Assembly: GCF_023856365.1 (NCBI RefSeq)
Contig: NC_064540.1
Span: forward strand, 16,275,191 to 16,339,190
Source: Brienomyrus brachyistius
Taxonomy: Eukaryota; Chordata; Actinopteri; Osteoglossiformes; Mormyridae
Direction of reading: 5' to 3'
Length of the DNA stretch: 64,000 nucleotides
Shown piece by piece: positions 13,640 through 27,500 of the stretch. Below the pieces are notes generated by a model. It saw only the letters and a list, made by a program, of their open reading frames with translations, did not search any database and had not been told where the DNA came from. The position numbers and the translations under genes were made by a program. Position 1 is the first letter of the stretch. The number at the start of each line of letters is the position of its first letter.

Positions 13640-13690
13640 AGTCCCTGGAGCAATTAGCATTAAGGGCCTTACTCAAGGGCCCAATGCCCC
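13640..13690. repeat. dispersed repeat fragment (TTACTCAAGGGCC family)
   Basis: The words CCCTGGAGCAATTAGCATTA and GGGCCTTACTCAAGGGCCC match a sequence common in fish repeats. Related words occur at 41215-41235 and 57385-57430 in this window. Confidence 0.5.
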
Positions 13691-13929
13691 CCCCCCAGAC
13701 AAATTCATGTTATGTGTCTAATAATACTTCAAACTTTTTTGTTCAGTGTATAATTCCATATATGTTATAGTTTTGATGTCTTTCTAATTATTCTGAAATA
13801 GTACAAATAACCTTTCTATGGGTATCTGTGTCCAAACTTTTGACTGGCACTGTATATATGACTGCAGTCACTAAAGAAATCCCTGGACTCCATGAATTTC
13901 CGGGCTTTTGTGCATGTTCTTCAAATCGT

Positions 13930-13997
13930 CCGTCCATCCATCCATCCATCCATCCATCCATCCATCCATCCATCCATCCATCCATCCATCCATCCAT
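13930..13997. repeat. (CCAT)n microsatellite attached to a minus-strand SINE-like fragment
   Basis: About 17 CCAT units are followed by degenerate sequence to about 14090 that resembles the 3' end of a SINE in reverse (GGATGGGATGCCAGTCCATAG). A CA tract follows at about 14091-14128. Confidence 0.8.
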
Positions 13998-14090
13998 TTT
14001 TCAGCACTTCTCCAGGTGAGGGATAGTGGCTCACAGAATGGGGCACTTGGCTGGGGGACACAATGGATGGGATGCCAGTCCATAGGAGAA

Positions 14091-14128
14091 ACACACACAC
14101 ACATACACACACACACACGCACACACAC
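14091..14128. repeat. (CA)n microsatellite
   Basis: Imperfect CA tract with TA and GC interruptions. Confidence 0.9.
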
Positions 14129-14129
14129 T

Positions 14130-15780
14130 CAAATGGGCCATTGAGAGATAGGGGGGCACTGTTCAGGTACAGGGAGAGCGTTACGCACAAGCTAGTCTTA
14201 CGATACATTTGGTAGCAATTTATGTAGCTTATTATTATGATCATTGCAGAGTGATGCTGTTACATTTATTCATGTGCTCAGACGAGCCCAGCCAAAACTG
14301 TTATATTTTTCATATTTTTTTATTTTTGTAGCTATTTCTGTTCTGTTTTAACTTAATTGGTAATTATTGCTCTCAGTCTCCCTTAGAGCAGAAGAATGAA
14401 ATAACTATGTCAGCTAACAGTGCCAGATTTATCTTTAGTGTTTTATATTTATTGGACTGTATCCCAGCAATGCTACACATAAAGCAAAACATTGTTTAGT
14501 TCTCTGCACAAAAACTTTAAAGCTTCAGCTTTCCGTACTACGGGAAGGTCTCCTGTTTAAGGAAACATGGAAAAGCACAATAGCTGCACAATAGGCAAAC
14601 AAAGACTTCCAGTAGGAAAACTTGTTAATGGCATTTAAACACAATAAAAAAATCTACTGGAAGCCTTACTACTGTTTTGGGACTCTGTTGCCATAACAAC
14701 ACCGGCGGTTGGAAGGACTGCATGCCCATCTGTATGGCAGAGAGATAACAAAGACCTCACAGCGAGAAGGAAACAGGTGCTGCTGTTTTCACTCAAGGCA
14801 ATTCCAGGGGACAAAATTGCGTTTTAGATTCTCTCCATTTTCCTGCCTTAATGAGTTGAGCTCTGCGTTGTCTGGAGGATAAATGCTACGGCCAACTAAT
14901 GAATGGAAACGAGCGATGGCACTTTGGGCTGGCGAGTCAAAGTAATTATTTCCTTATCTGGGGCTACGCAAGACAGGATATGCTGGCATGTCGGGGGAAG
15001 CAGAGGCGGCTTTAAATGCTAGACAGAGTGACTCTTATAAAAAGTCCCAGGCTAAAAGGAGGATGATGGAGCTGAAAGGCTCTGATACAGCCGCAGCCTT
15101 CCACCATAAATGCCTCCCACCGTTAAAAATATGAGCCGCTGTGTGTGACTTTAATGGTGCAGCGATTGATAATAAATGAACTGCCTGGAACTGAATTTGC
15201 ACATTAATCTAAAAAGACCGGAAATGATATGAGTCTGTGCAGAAGGTCAGCATTTATTGAATTTCCCAAAGATACACTGCAGACCTCGGAAGGGGTCGTG
15301 ACATCACACCCAACTCAATAACTGAACAGACTGAATCGTCTCTTCTGCGCAAACAGAACACATCTTAGCCGTAATCTTCTTCAACATGTCTGGAGATATA
15401 CACTTCAAAACCGCGCATTTGGGTAAGGCCTGAGTGCCAAGGGCAGAGTCCTCCACTGTGATACCACCACCTGTCTCTGTCTGACTGTCGCCTCTTGGTT
15501 TCAGACTTTTTTTCCCCAGTAGAATCCCAGTGAAGTTACTCTGTATAACGTCGTATTATGCTTGGTGTCTAAAACAGTGAGGTATCTCAAGGGGCACTGT
15601 AGCCCATACCATGAATGTGCTTTATCAAAAAATCTGATTGATCAGACACTGTCGGAAAAGTCTGCTAAGTGGGCAAAGCCCAGCATTACATACATCTATT
15701 TTTGACAGTATTAACAAGAACCCTTTAGAGTTCAACACTGGGAGTTACTTCCTGGTTTTGACACCTCCCTTAAACATAAC
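14130..15780. other. non-coding DNA, possible conserved element
   Basis: No coding frame. The part around 14700-15260 is free of simple repeats and rich in short AT-type homeodomain-like words (TTAATGG, CATTAATC, GATAATAAATG), typical of developmental enhancers. This is an impression only. Confidence 0.25.
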
Positions 15781-15829
15781 GGTTAGGGTATGATGGTATC
15801 CTTGCGCACATAATCAAAAAGAAATAGAT

Positions 15830-16180
15830 ACCTTCGTAATGCATTATAATGGCTAGTTAGAATTAATAAAGCATTACAGCGTCGTCTACTGGCAGTCATA
15901 AGACATTATATGTTGATTATAATACTTCATAAGCTCCAAAGAAGTTGTCATCTATAAATCACTATAGATTCCTACATAATCAATGATAATGGTCAGTATA
16001 AGCATTAAGGATGCTTTGTACTGCATTATAAAGGTATTTGTAGTGCATTATAGATTGGAGCTTCATAAGGCATTCGTAATGCATAATAAACATGGCCAAA
16101 ACATTTTACGCCTTTCTTTGTAAATATTTATATTTATTTATATTGTTCATAATGGTTTATGAATGCATTGTAATGTATTA
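15830..16180. repeat. AT-rich, internally repetitive palindromic element
   Basis: GCATTA and CATAATG words recur on both strands (AATGCATTATAATGGC, GTACTGCATTATAAAGG, AGTGCATTATAGATTGG, GAATGCATTGTAATG), as in palindromic fish MITEs. The ends are not defined. Confidence 0.45.
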
Positions 16181-19100
16181 TGAATGTTTCCCAGATTCTT
16201 GTAGACATGGCATTCATGGAAAGTGTTACAGAGAATTCTATCACATACCTCACAAGGTATTTTATATGAAAAAAACTCTAAACTTTAATTCAATTATTTG
16301 AAACGTTGAAAGCCATCTCTATTAGCATACATGAATTTTTATGACTGCTGTCTTGGGACCTAACCTATTTTCCTTTCCTTTCTTTCCTTCACACCTTTCT
16401 GATTTTGTCTCACCTTATTTTTGTGTTTCACTTAAAGACAGTGATATATGACCTATGTTCTTTACCGTATATGGTGCCATTAAGAGAGTGTCAACAACAC
16501 CGGCATTGTGGGATATCGATTTTAGAGGATGCTAGACTATTGAAGTGTCCGACCTCTATAGTGCACTTTTTAATATTTATAATAATAAATCCAGGCTAGT
16601 GCCTCCATATGGCAAAACACTTTTCAGTTATCATTGAAATTATTGCCCACATTTTAGATACTTTTTAACTGCCATGGGTGTCCTATAAAGTGTTACGCCA
16701 CATAACTTTATTCTTATTTATTATAATTTATTATAATTGCTATGAATATTGCTACAGGGTCGAGTTAACCTTTTAAAGTAATCTGTTTAATCATACTTGG
16801 GGGCAAAAAAAAACGCAGTAATATTTCTCAGTAAAGGGCTGGGTACAAATTTAACTGAATTTTAATGTAATGCACAATGGCCAGTTTAACAGGTAAATGC
16901 AATATATAATTTCTCACAGAGTCTAATAAAGTATTTTCTACTATTTTGTAACATATACTGCAAAGAGGCAGTACAAATGCAATGTGTATCGTGAGATATA
17001 AATTGTTTTTATGACGGCAAAGTCCACAAACGGCAGCGGCTAGCAGATCATCTCTCCAGATTCTCTCAAATCATGGGCGACCATCTTGTTGTGCTGCTTG
17101 AGCATCTGATGAAATGGGTTTTAATTCACGTTTGGGGTCATTAGTGTCATGGCAGCCATTGCCACACTTCACCAGGCTTCCACAGAGCTAATTAATGATG
17201 CATTTACCTCAGTGTGAGTAGTGGAGTTCAATGGCACTTACGTGCAGTGCGTCGTTGAGGGACTCAAGTGTGCAGCTTCAACACTCAGATTTACAGCGAC
17301 ACAGCTGTCAAGCTATGTACTTCTCAAAAGTTTCATCAAGGTGAATCACTCATATTTTATTCAGCTTTTTCATATTAATTCAGTTTTCCCTTTGCAGGTT
17401 AAAAATCCTTGTATGTAGAATCAAACGAAGTGCAAAGGTCATTCATTTTGAGGTTCTGCCATGACATAACCTAATCAAATGATGGAATAAAAATTATTGC
17501 TATGATAAAAAAAAAAAACCAAACAATTGTTACTTACTATTACTCAATTAACCAAGATTATATATGGATTAAACAGTGGACTTTGGTTGTCCTAAATGAG
17601 CCATGAGAATGGAGTTCTTTGAAGTAACGGGGGTGTAAAAGAGGCGTCCAGATCTTGGTAAGATGAGATCTCTTCAAAACCAATATGATAATACATTGAA
17701 ATGCTGTGAAATGCTGTTCATTTTCTGGGGATACTGTTTGATAAGTTTAACAAAAGCATTTCCCTCAAAAGTGTCTTAAATGGTCTTTTGTCCCTTGATG
17801 GTACATAAAAAAATTACTTTGCCTGTTCAGACTCTTTCATCTTCCTTTGAATGACAATAAAGGAAACATTTGTTCTCTCTTTAAACACGCTGTCAACACA
17901 CATAGAGACATCTCATTGAAAACCTGAAATCATTTATAGCCCATTTAGATCACGGTCGTGTCAGGAAGCCTCTTAAAGAGATCTTTGCTCAGGGTCTGGT
18001 TATGCTAGCATGCAACCGTATGGAGATATGGCAGGTGTCGCTGCACCGTTGACAGGTAATGAATAAAATGTTTGCAGCCTGTTAATCCATCAAGCTTTAG
18101 GTTCACTCTTATTTCCAGAAAGTTTCTATTTTGTTCAGATATAAGGAAACTTGAGTGAGACCGCCATACTTCACTCTCTGTCCTCCGACGGCTTCAAGGT
18201 CCAACTAGAATCTTTATTCATTGAATGTGTCACACAGCCTGTCACAGATAACTTGCAGGGGATAAAAGTTGTTCCACAATTTTTATATTTTTTCTGACTC
18301 ACTTTTCTGAGTTTTAGCAGTAGCTTAGTGGGGGCAACCTTTCGAAACCGTGACTGGAACTTTAACTCGAGGTTTCGATAAGAAATTAAACTGAATGCTA
18401 GCATCAAAGCTGTAGGTCTGCACGCTACTTCAACATTTTGTCCTTAGATTGAAAATTTCTTGGATGTAAGTTCTATCATTCTAGTTGATTCATGTAATCA
18501 ATCATATGTACCCTTTGGGCACATTTGCATAGTAATGTATTTTCAAATCAGGTGGTAGAATACAGGCTGCAGGAATTTCTACCCGACATCTGCTAATTGG
18601 TTCACAGAAAGGAAAGTCCGAGATGCATCACAGAATCTGTCATAGCTAATGTCCGCCATTCTTTATGCTTTGACTCACGTCAGCACTTTTTGTGCTACCA
18701 CATCTACCACATCTACTTTACATTATATAAAAAAACAGGCCTCGGAATGATGGTCTTATTTGCAACAGACAATTACGCGACTGCATATTTTCGGATCAGC
18801 ACTGCAAGCTATCTGATTCCATAGCAGTGCCAGAGGTCAAAGAAGCTTGGATTGCTTTTTATTTTACAAATTTGAACAGCTGGAAATTTACCGAAGCAAA
18901 TCTGTTTAAGGGGCACTTCTAAGAATTTTTACAATTCCAAGGGGGGTACAGTCACCGCTGGTGACCTCCACGTAATCACAGAGCAGTCACTTGCCAGGCA
19001 GAGCCCTTTATTTGACCTACATTCTGTCCAAAGCTTCCAACAGATGTTGCTCTGCTAACTCATATGGTTGTAATTGCGTGTAAGTAATACGTTAGTGGCA

Positions 19101-22100
19101 GCCATTGTCAGGTTACCTAGGAAACATATTAGTACCTACATAGTATCATAACTTAAAACATGCTGGTTTCAAGAAGACAGGCATTCCCAAACCCTTCAGT
19201 TGTTAATGTAAAAGTATATACAAGTCACATGATCAAATAATATATGGTCAAATGTAGAATTATATAAAAGAAGCTTTGGTAGAACTATGACAATTTCTGC
19301 TGGAGATTTACTGGCATCCTGCTAATGACTTATCTGTCTTTAAAATAGTAAATAAACAAGCACAGATATGGAGAGAACAGAAAGGCAACACCATGAGTAC
19401 TGACCAGGCCCTTGTGCTGTGTGTTTTTATGCATTTTTATGTTTTATACCACGCTGTACGAAAGGCTGTCTGTCCTGCTGCTGAGCCCAGCGACTCGTGC
19501 TGCTCCGACGGGCTGCGACAGAATCCCTCAGCTATGTTGCACCACGGGATTAGGAGTGTCGGTAATTAACTTGGCATATCAGGGGCAGGTCGAGACCTAG
19601 GAACGGCTTTAAACGCTTGGTACACATAGCTTTTAGCATGGATGCGCAAAAATCATTTCCATCCCTAGTGTGATAAAAAAAAAAAAGATAAATACGAAAA
19701 AACTAAATTTATGGCTCTCGGCATATTGGATGGGCGAGTAAAAGTGGAGCAGCGGCTTCTGCCGATGTGTGTCTGCCAAAATGGTTCCTGAGAGCTCTTT
19801 ATTATCTGCCAGGTGATCGTCGCAGTAGGCCGTCTGCAGGCTCCTCAAATGGCATTATCACTGAGCCCTGCCTTTTTACCCATGAAAAAAAGGCTGTTTT
19901 AGTGCTGAGCATTTGGATTATTTTATACATATAAACCGCAGATTTACCCGGCGGCACTGGACTGGCAGGAGGGCACGGCTTCTGAAAACGTGTTTGTCTT
20001 TGGTGTCTGTTTGCTAGGAGAACTCAGCCTGCTGTTTACACACTCAGAATTACTTTGGACATTCTCATGCAGGTCTTTTGTTGAAGAAGTGAATTCTGGG
20101 AAATAACTTATTGATTCCACGGAAACATGACTGAAAGGTGTTTAAAGAGAGCAGTTCATCTGTAATAATAACTCATTATGTCAGGACGCCACACAGGCCT
20201 CTCATTAAACCATCTCCTTTTCACTCTCTTGCAAAGGGTACTTCAAATGCGGGGTGTAACCTGTTTTCCTTAGATGCCGGTGTTAACCTCTGTGACATCG
20301 CCAGTACCACGCTTCCTAAATATGTGCGACATCAGTTTGCGAGACCATTTCGGGGATGTGCTAAATGACAGTGACGATCACGCAAAGCCACCAGGATCAC
20401 CGAGTGGGACATCTGCTCCGTGTGCTGGCCCGGAGACGAGTGAGAGACGGCTGTCTGGCACACGCCAGCGAGCCCCCGCCCCATCTGTGGCTGGCTTCCA
20501 GCTCCTATTGGGCACATCATACTTTCTGTAGCAGAGAAATCACCTGCTACCATCTTGAAATGGCTGAGATGCACCATTAGTGCTTAAAGCTAACTGCATT
20601 AATCTTTAGATAGCTTCGGATCACATCTGCAGTCTGCAAGCAAGCTTCGGTTCAGTTACATTTCTTTCCTGTTGTTTTGGATAAAATGTCGTCTTCAGTG
20701 GTGCATGATGTCCTAGCCAGACCTGAAGCTGGAAGTAACTGCAAACCCTATTAACACGTCAACGAGAATGGACAGTTATGCATCAAGCACGGGCCATTAG
20801 AAGGCTGGCATTTGTGTTGTGCCATGTTTGTTTATGGTGGATTATGCAACCCAGAATTCCGGCAATTAAGCTGCTTACGGTGTTGGGAAAGGTAGCAGAG
20901 TCATCTTCTTAAAAAGCAGAGTGGGCCATAAAGAGATGTTATCGATTAAGCGATAACAATCATGTCATTCATCTGCCATTATGGATGGTTTCCCAGCACA
21001 GTCAATGTCCCTATTCTGCATTTCTGCAGTATTTACATGTTTCAAAATGCTAACCAGATATAGAGAATATTGTACAACAAGTGAATATTTTAGACATTTA
21101 ACATGAGGACAGTAATGATCCTTTAACAAGTACCATTTTCCTGTGTCATAACATAGGTAATTATTTAATGTAGCTCATTAAGTTATTTGTTTTTTTCAGT
21201 TTTTCAGTCACAGAAGCCTAATATTTGCAAAAGTGTGATTTTACTTAGGTTACAAGTCATTGCCTTTTTTTTTGGGAAGGCATTGATGAATAACCTGGCT
21301 AAAGTGCTGGTAGTAAACAGGGTTTGACTGTAGGGTTAATGCTCATAACTTTAGGCTTTACTCTGTCAGGGGGTAGAGATGGGGGGGCTGTGAGCTCTCC
21401 TTCGTTCCCACAGGAGGTATAAACCAGGGTGCTTTGTGCCTTTCTCCCTGAGCATCCCGAGCCGCTTTGGATGCCAGTCCCCAAGCCTGCGCTCTCTCTT
21501 TTTGTCCACAGCTTCCCCGATTCAGGCCCTTTCATTCTTCTCTTGCCTGCTAAAATAGCCTCTTTATTTCCATGTTTGCTGACCCTGTTTTGACCCGGGA
21601 TGAAAAGGGTAACCCAGAACCTTAATAAACTGCATTTCCGTCCGCTAGTCACATGGCCGTATTTCATACTTCTGAATTTTTGCCTACGTGGCAAGAACAC
21701 TGGTAATAAAATGGCAGTATTGTAGGATTTAGGTGCTCAGCATTGGATAACGTCAGTTTTTTTCTGCTAATGCAGTTCTTGGGAAGGCCAACTTTCTAGT
21801 CACCACTTACTCAACCACTTACTACTCCACTCAAATCTTGGGACATCTCAGGCATATACTGTAGTAATGCATAATTAATCTCAGTTTAAAAGCCTTCTGA
21901 TCTAAAGTGCCCCAAAATCTGCAGCCGTTATGTAGAGCAGAAATGAGCAGATGCAGCGAGCTGGAGTGCCTCGCAGTGGCTTGTTCCAGGTGACCTAGTG
22001 CCATTTCAGACAGTCTCTTCACATCCATCCCTTCTCTTCTACACCTTTCTCTCCCGTCATGGCAGAGAGAGCACCTACTTTGCTCACTCTGATTCATCGC

Positions 22101-24299
22101 CGACGTCTCGCCTTGCTGATGAACCCAGGCGAGCAGATGACAGGGGTTAACAGGCTATGCGGGCAGGCCAGGTATCTGTCTGTCCCCAAGGCTGTTAGGT
22201 CTGCAAACCGGAGGCCCTGTAGCACACTGAGATCCGCTTAGCTTCTTACAGGAAGTGCTAGTCTGCTCATATCTGCTATCCTACCAAAATCAAAGACAAA
22301 AGCAAGACCGTCACAATTTCAAATATTCTTCAAGAAATACCTAATTAATTCTTTAATAGTTAGATATGTTCTTAATAATACAGTAGATAGTGCTTCGCCC
22401 CAAAAAGAGCATTTCAGAAGTATGTTTATGTGCATGTCACATGACCCTGACTGGGGTAAGTGGTTGGTAGATGGATGGATGTATACGTTGCTTTGTCTCG
22501 CTTGGATTTCGGGTCCTCAGGTCATTCTCCTTGCTCCCAAATGCTCATCACACTTTGTGTTCAGACGATATTGTCTTTGACCGGGGCGAATGTAAATGTT
22601 TGCTTTGAAAGCTCGTTTGACAGATAGGGTGCACGGATGCTTTGTGGGGAGGGGCGTGAATTTATGGGTGCCGGTGGGGCGTGGGAGGGGCTAGGCAGCC
22701 AGTCGCTGGATCCTTCACAAAGTCTGGCCCATGGGGCTCTTCCACTGGCAGCTCGCCCCGGCGGCTTCCCATCTCCCTTCCCGCGTCAAGCTGTCCGGCT
22801 TCTCGTTTTAAGCTCTTGTGCAAAGTTCATGAGGCTGTCCTCTGTTTGCTGGGTAATAATGGTATTTCACCCTGCTGATGCTGAATAGGAGTGCTGACGC
22901 TCTTGGACAGCACTGCGCTGGTTTCTCAGCGGTGGCCGAGATTTCTGTCTGCCTCTCTTACCTGAGGGTCCAAATTTCATGTGCGATGAAAAGCATGTTG
23001 GGTTATCACTGATGTCCCCAAGCTGCCTGAGGAAGGAGTCGGGCTTGCACTATATATAGGTTTTTTTTTTTTTATAAGATACCTGATGACATCGTTGAAA
23101 GGGTGAAATGATGAAACAGCTTGCAATCGTGACACGTAGGTGCACTTCTAAACACACATCATGCTTTTAAACCTGCATGACTCAAATTTTCGCTATTTGA
23201 ATTTCTAGGGGATTATGAAATAGTGTTCATATTAAAAAGCAAATTCTAGTTCAAACCCACATATTAAGCTTCTTGGAAATTTAAAGAGAAGGCATGCAAA
23301 TATTTCAATTTGTAAAATGCAGAGGTATCAGTGCAAATGCAGATGTTGGTCTCCTTTACTGCTAGGTGCAGGAATTCGTGCTCCTGAAAATGTCAGTGCA
23401 GGGGGGCTGTTATTGATGGCCGCATTACTGTGTTAACAATGCTCTGCAAAGAGAGAATATCCCCGGTTTCACGTCACTGCGGTCCTATGATCTGCATCAG
23501 CATAATCCAAGCATGACCTGCCCCCTCCTTCTCCTCCGTCCCCCATTCTTCTTATACTCTAGGGTCTGAGAACCTGGTCCGAGCCATATATCACACCCCC
23601 ATCCCCCACCGCCTTGCCGGGGGACCTCGGAGGGCTGTAATCGCCGTCTCGGAATCGTGTGCTTCACCGCCGTAATCGCATGGCCTCTGTTGGCTCCCAT
23701 CTGTGCTCCCCTGCAATGAACTGTTTACCAACTGTTGTCAGTCTAGCTAACCCTCACCTATCCCATAATTTATTTAAGCAAATAAGTGACCCCCGGAAAC
23801 CAGTAGCTATAAACTCACCCTCCCATGTTATTTGTCACTGGTTCTATTTGCTTGGCTTCATTCTACCTGAGGTTAGCTCAGCCCCGGGAGCGTCTGAAAC
23901 CCAGGAATTAACTACAAAGTGCTGTTCTGTCTTTTGGCCAAGGGCTTCATAACATCATGGAGCATTAGGAATTAAGAGGATTGTATCTTCCTCACAGTAG
24001 GATTTTACCGCGCTGTGGACAAGTTTGTTCCCTGCAATTATTTCTCACTGAATGATCAATATAGCTTAGCTTTTGTCAATAAGACAATATGGTAAGATAT
24101 CTGTCGTTTTCCATACGTCGTTGTTGAAGGTGGGAAACACATTCTCAGTAATGCTAGATATTCTGAGAAAAATGGAATTTCCTCGCAGGCTGAGTTTCTC
24201 TTTCTCCACTTTTCCTCTCGCTTTTGTACACAGTCTGTGAATAGCCTTTAGATGTGTCTTTGTGAGCATGATTGTCAGTGGCTTAATGAGCTCCTTTGC
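16180..24299. other. long non-coding stretch upstream of the putative chl1 promoter
   Basis: Frames are short, overlap on both strands and show no domain. There is a poly-A run at about 17507-17518 and a T-rich run at 23060-23074. The part near 20800-20990 is unique-looking and may be conserved. No gene is supported. Confidence 0.45.
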
Positions 24300-24519
24300 C
24301 GGGCGAAAAGCTTTGGTAACATATGTCCCCACCGCGCCACTCATTCCGCTCAGTGCTCCCGTAGTCGGACACAGCGCCAGTAAGAGCTGCACAGAGCTCT
24401 GCGGACATCGCCTGAGGTCACAGCGTCCTCGCGTTGGACTGGTGGCGCCGAGGAGGAGAGACAGAGAGGTTTTATTAAACTCGGACTACGGAACGGTGGA
24501 GGAATATGGGGCAGACAAA
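24300..24519 (+). promoter_or_regulatory. CpG-rich patch ending in a donor-like site: possible chl1 promoter and non-coding first exon
   Basis: This stretch has many CpG dinucleotides (for example CCGCGCC, CCTCGCGTT, GGCGCCGAGG, ACGGAACGG) in a window that is otherwise CpG-poor. It ends at ACAAA followed by GTAAGC, a good donor sequence. It lies 6.3 kb upstream of the signal-peptide exon and on the same strand. CHL1 genes usually have non-coding 5' exon(s), so this is a reasonable candidate, but no transcript evidence is available. Confidence 0.3.
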
Positions 24520-27500
24520 GTAAGCGCTCCAGTTTTCATCCATTCACGGAGATCTCTGCAAATTGGCAGCATCTCTGCTCAGCACCTGCAGAGGGATTTT
24601 GTGACCAAGTAAATTGGTCCTCCACGCCCGGATAGTGAAAGGAGTGTGGGACTCACGTGTTGAGCTTTGCACAAGGAGGGAAACGGTATGTTCCAGAAAG
24701 GGTTATTCATAGCAGGCTTCTTTTCATTTGCAAGTCAATAACTTGGTATTGGTGTGTGTTAGGGGTTGGATACTGCAGGAAATTAGCATGGAATCTGAGG
24801 ACAGTTTCTTTAGAGATGTGAAGGTTTTTGATGGTTTGTTTCAATAGGATGTTAATGTGCAAAACATATTGGACAAAAGACAACAGAATGTTAATCTTAA
24901 AATATTAAATATTTTTTATCACGCTGCGCTACTCCATTTTCCTTCATTTCCTTTATCCACATACTGTAGGTAATGTTTTGTTAGGATAATCATTCCTGAT
25001 TAGGTTTCAGACGAGCCCTTTTTAAATAGATCTTTTAGGTTTATGTTTCTAAGAAAATGTCTTGTGGATTGGTTTCTTCCTGGAATTATTATGTATGTTT
25101 TTTTCTTTTGATGTAACTTCCATTTAGTGTGTGCAGAAATGCGTGAAGCGTAATTTAACACAGATTTATAAAGCTGATACATGGGCGTTTTGGGAGGGTG
25201 TACAGATAGCTTGTTGCTGGGAGCACAGCACTGTACTGTATGTATCAAACATACATCAGTCTTTGGAAGCAGGGGTCTTAATGCACAAAAATGGGGGCTT
25301 TGGGGCTGACTCCAGATCAGGGGTGACGTCCTTCTTTGAATCCTGTCATATCCTATGCAATGCTGCTGGTGTCAGGGAATCGGATCTTCTTCTGCGGAGG
25401 ATGTAATTTGCCTTGGGTTTGATGGAGGGAAGGACGTGGGCTGTAAGTCCAAATCCGTCTCATTCCACGTGGCAAAGCCTTTATCTTGGGAAAATTGCCA
25501 GCATCCGTCAGCTTCCGCAAATGGACACAACAAGTACCCCATAGCTTTGGTTCCCCCAAAATAGTATATTTTCCCCGCAGTCTGTGGTTCAGATCTATTA
25601 AGCCTCCAGGCTGCTCATTTAGGATCAGAGACTAATATGATTACGGTCGGGGGCGAGCAGATCAGCGGTCCTCTGTGACTCGGGACATCAAAGGGCAGCG
25701 ATGAAAATCCCTTCTCAAGTCATTCTGCTCCATGCGTTTTGTCTTTTAAGCTTAATGCAGTAAGACAATTAAAGGCACAATTAAAGGTTTTTTTTTAATG
25801 TTGTCAATCAATTAGAGAGGCTTTCAACTTATCATCATAGCTGGTTTCTACGTTTGCCTGCCCATCTTGCTGCATGGAAAAGGTGGGGCAGAGGGATTTA
25901 TGTGGATATTTCCAGTGAAGATTTCTAATTAGGAAATACGCACTCCACTGGGAACGGGTTACAGAGTCAGATAACGTGCCTCTAATTTCCTCTGATAATC
26001 TCAGAACAGCTTGATATTGAAGCAGTGTTCTGTATCTTTCTAGAGTAATATACTGTGCAAGTGATATATTGTGAAAAAACCCCATTGAGCTCAACAGGGT
26101 TATAAATGCAACTAATGAGCGAAGCGAATGACCTCATTAGGACCAGTTAGCCTCCAGGTAAATATTCACTCAACAAATTAAGGCAATATATTAGGCACAG
26201 GTTAAAATGAAGGAAGAGGATGTTGCTGGTTTTGAATATTGAAGGAAGATTTTCCACGTAACACAATGCGTGTTAAAGGCAAACTAAGTATCAGTTTTCA
26301 AAGTGAAACAGGGTGTCCTTGCGTGTTCCTTCTGTTCCTCAATATTTCTTAGTTTCAATGCAGCCATATATAGTGTAAGATGCTAATTACTAACATAATA
26401 CCTCACTTAACATCCTGCGACATCAAAGGTCCAATTGTTGGAACCCCAGAATGCCGAACACAAACGTGGGGGGCGTTGTGAGGTCACCAAGTATGATGCC
26501 AAGAGAAAAGATGTGTCACAGGGCCGTCTTTTTAGTGCCATGTCACTAGTCCCTGGCCCTCAGTCAGCCCGGGTCACTTAGGGTCAGTGCCAGGGCCCCC
26601 CTGAAAGCCCCCATCATCCATCTTCCTGTGATGACATCACCATTTCCGGCTCCTCCCCCCACACACTGAAAAATTGATAGAGCACATGGTCTGGCGTGCA
26701 TGTGCAAGCCACAGGGGCCGGGACAGATCCCAGGTTGTGAATTAATATCACTCTCACTTCTTAATCATGCTAACGATCCTTCTTTCATATTATTTCCGGC
26801 CAGCATCCCCTGCTTACCATAGGTCAGACGATCCGTCACAGTGGTGTGTGACTTTTTAGCATGATTAGCTAAATACATGCAGTGATACATTACAAGTGAT
26901 AACAGTGCCAAAAACTGCAAAAACACTAATGATTTCAAGCTGCAGTAAAATGTCTTTGAAGCAAGTACAGTTTGGTAAACAATGAGGACAGCAGAAAAAG
27001 CATATTCGTTAATCATAATCAGAAAGTGATGCGCACAAGTTTATGTGTTTAGTGTCTAGTTCACAGTACTGATAGATGGATGGATCTTTTTATTGCTTGC
27101 AAACCGAAGTCCTGACTCCAGGGAACTTCTCAGTTGACAGAATGTTTGAGTCCTGACGTGGGCTGATCCATGAAAATCCCATTAGAGTCTTGTAGATAAA
27201 CTACAGTAGAGCATACGGACTGGGATGCTGAGGAGATTTACCAGTGGGAGGTGAACAATGGGAATGAGATGGGCAAGGTGCTCACAAACCTGGTGTTACT
27301 GGAACCTGACAGCGTCGGTTCTTTGTGTGGGAAGATACTGTACTTCCTCACTGGTGGGAAACAGGTGTTGCAGTGTAGAAGGAGCAGCACAAAGCTCAAT
27401 GAGCAGTCACTGGATTTTGGGCCGGGTTCCCTCGCGACTCTTCATGGGGGGTTTAGGCTCAGACTGGCAGCCGGTTACGTTTTGTGAATTTTGCCTACAA

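Noticed and set aside
13788..14244. Frames rich in MDGW or HPSI repeats
   Set aside because: They are translations of the CCAT microsatellite and CA tract.
21299..21700. 133-codon minus-strand frame
   Set aside because: No domain, no supporting splice signals and no repeat or gene context were seen.
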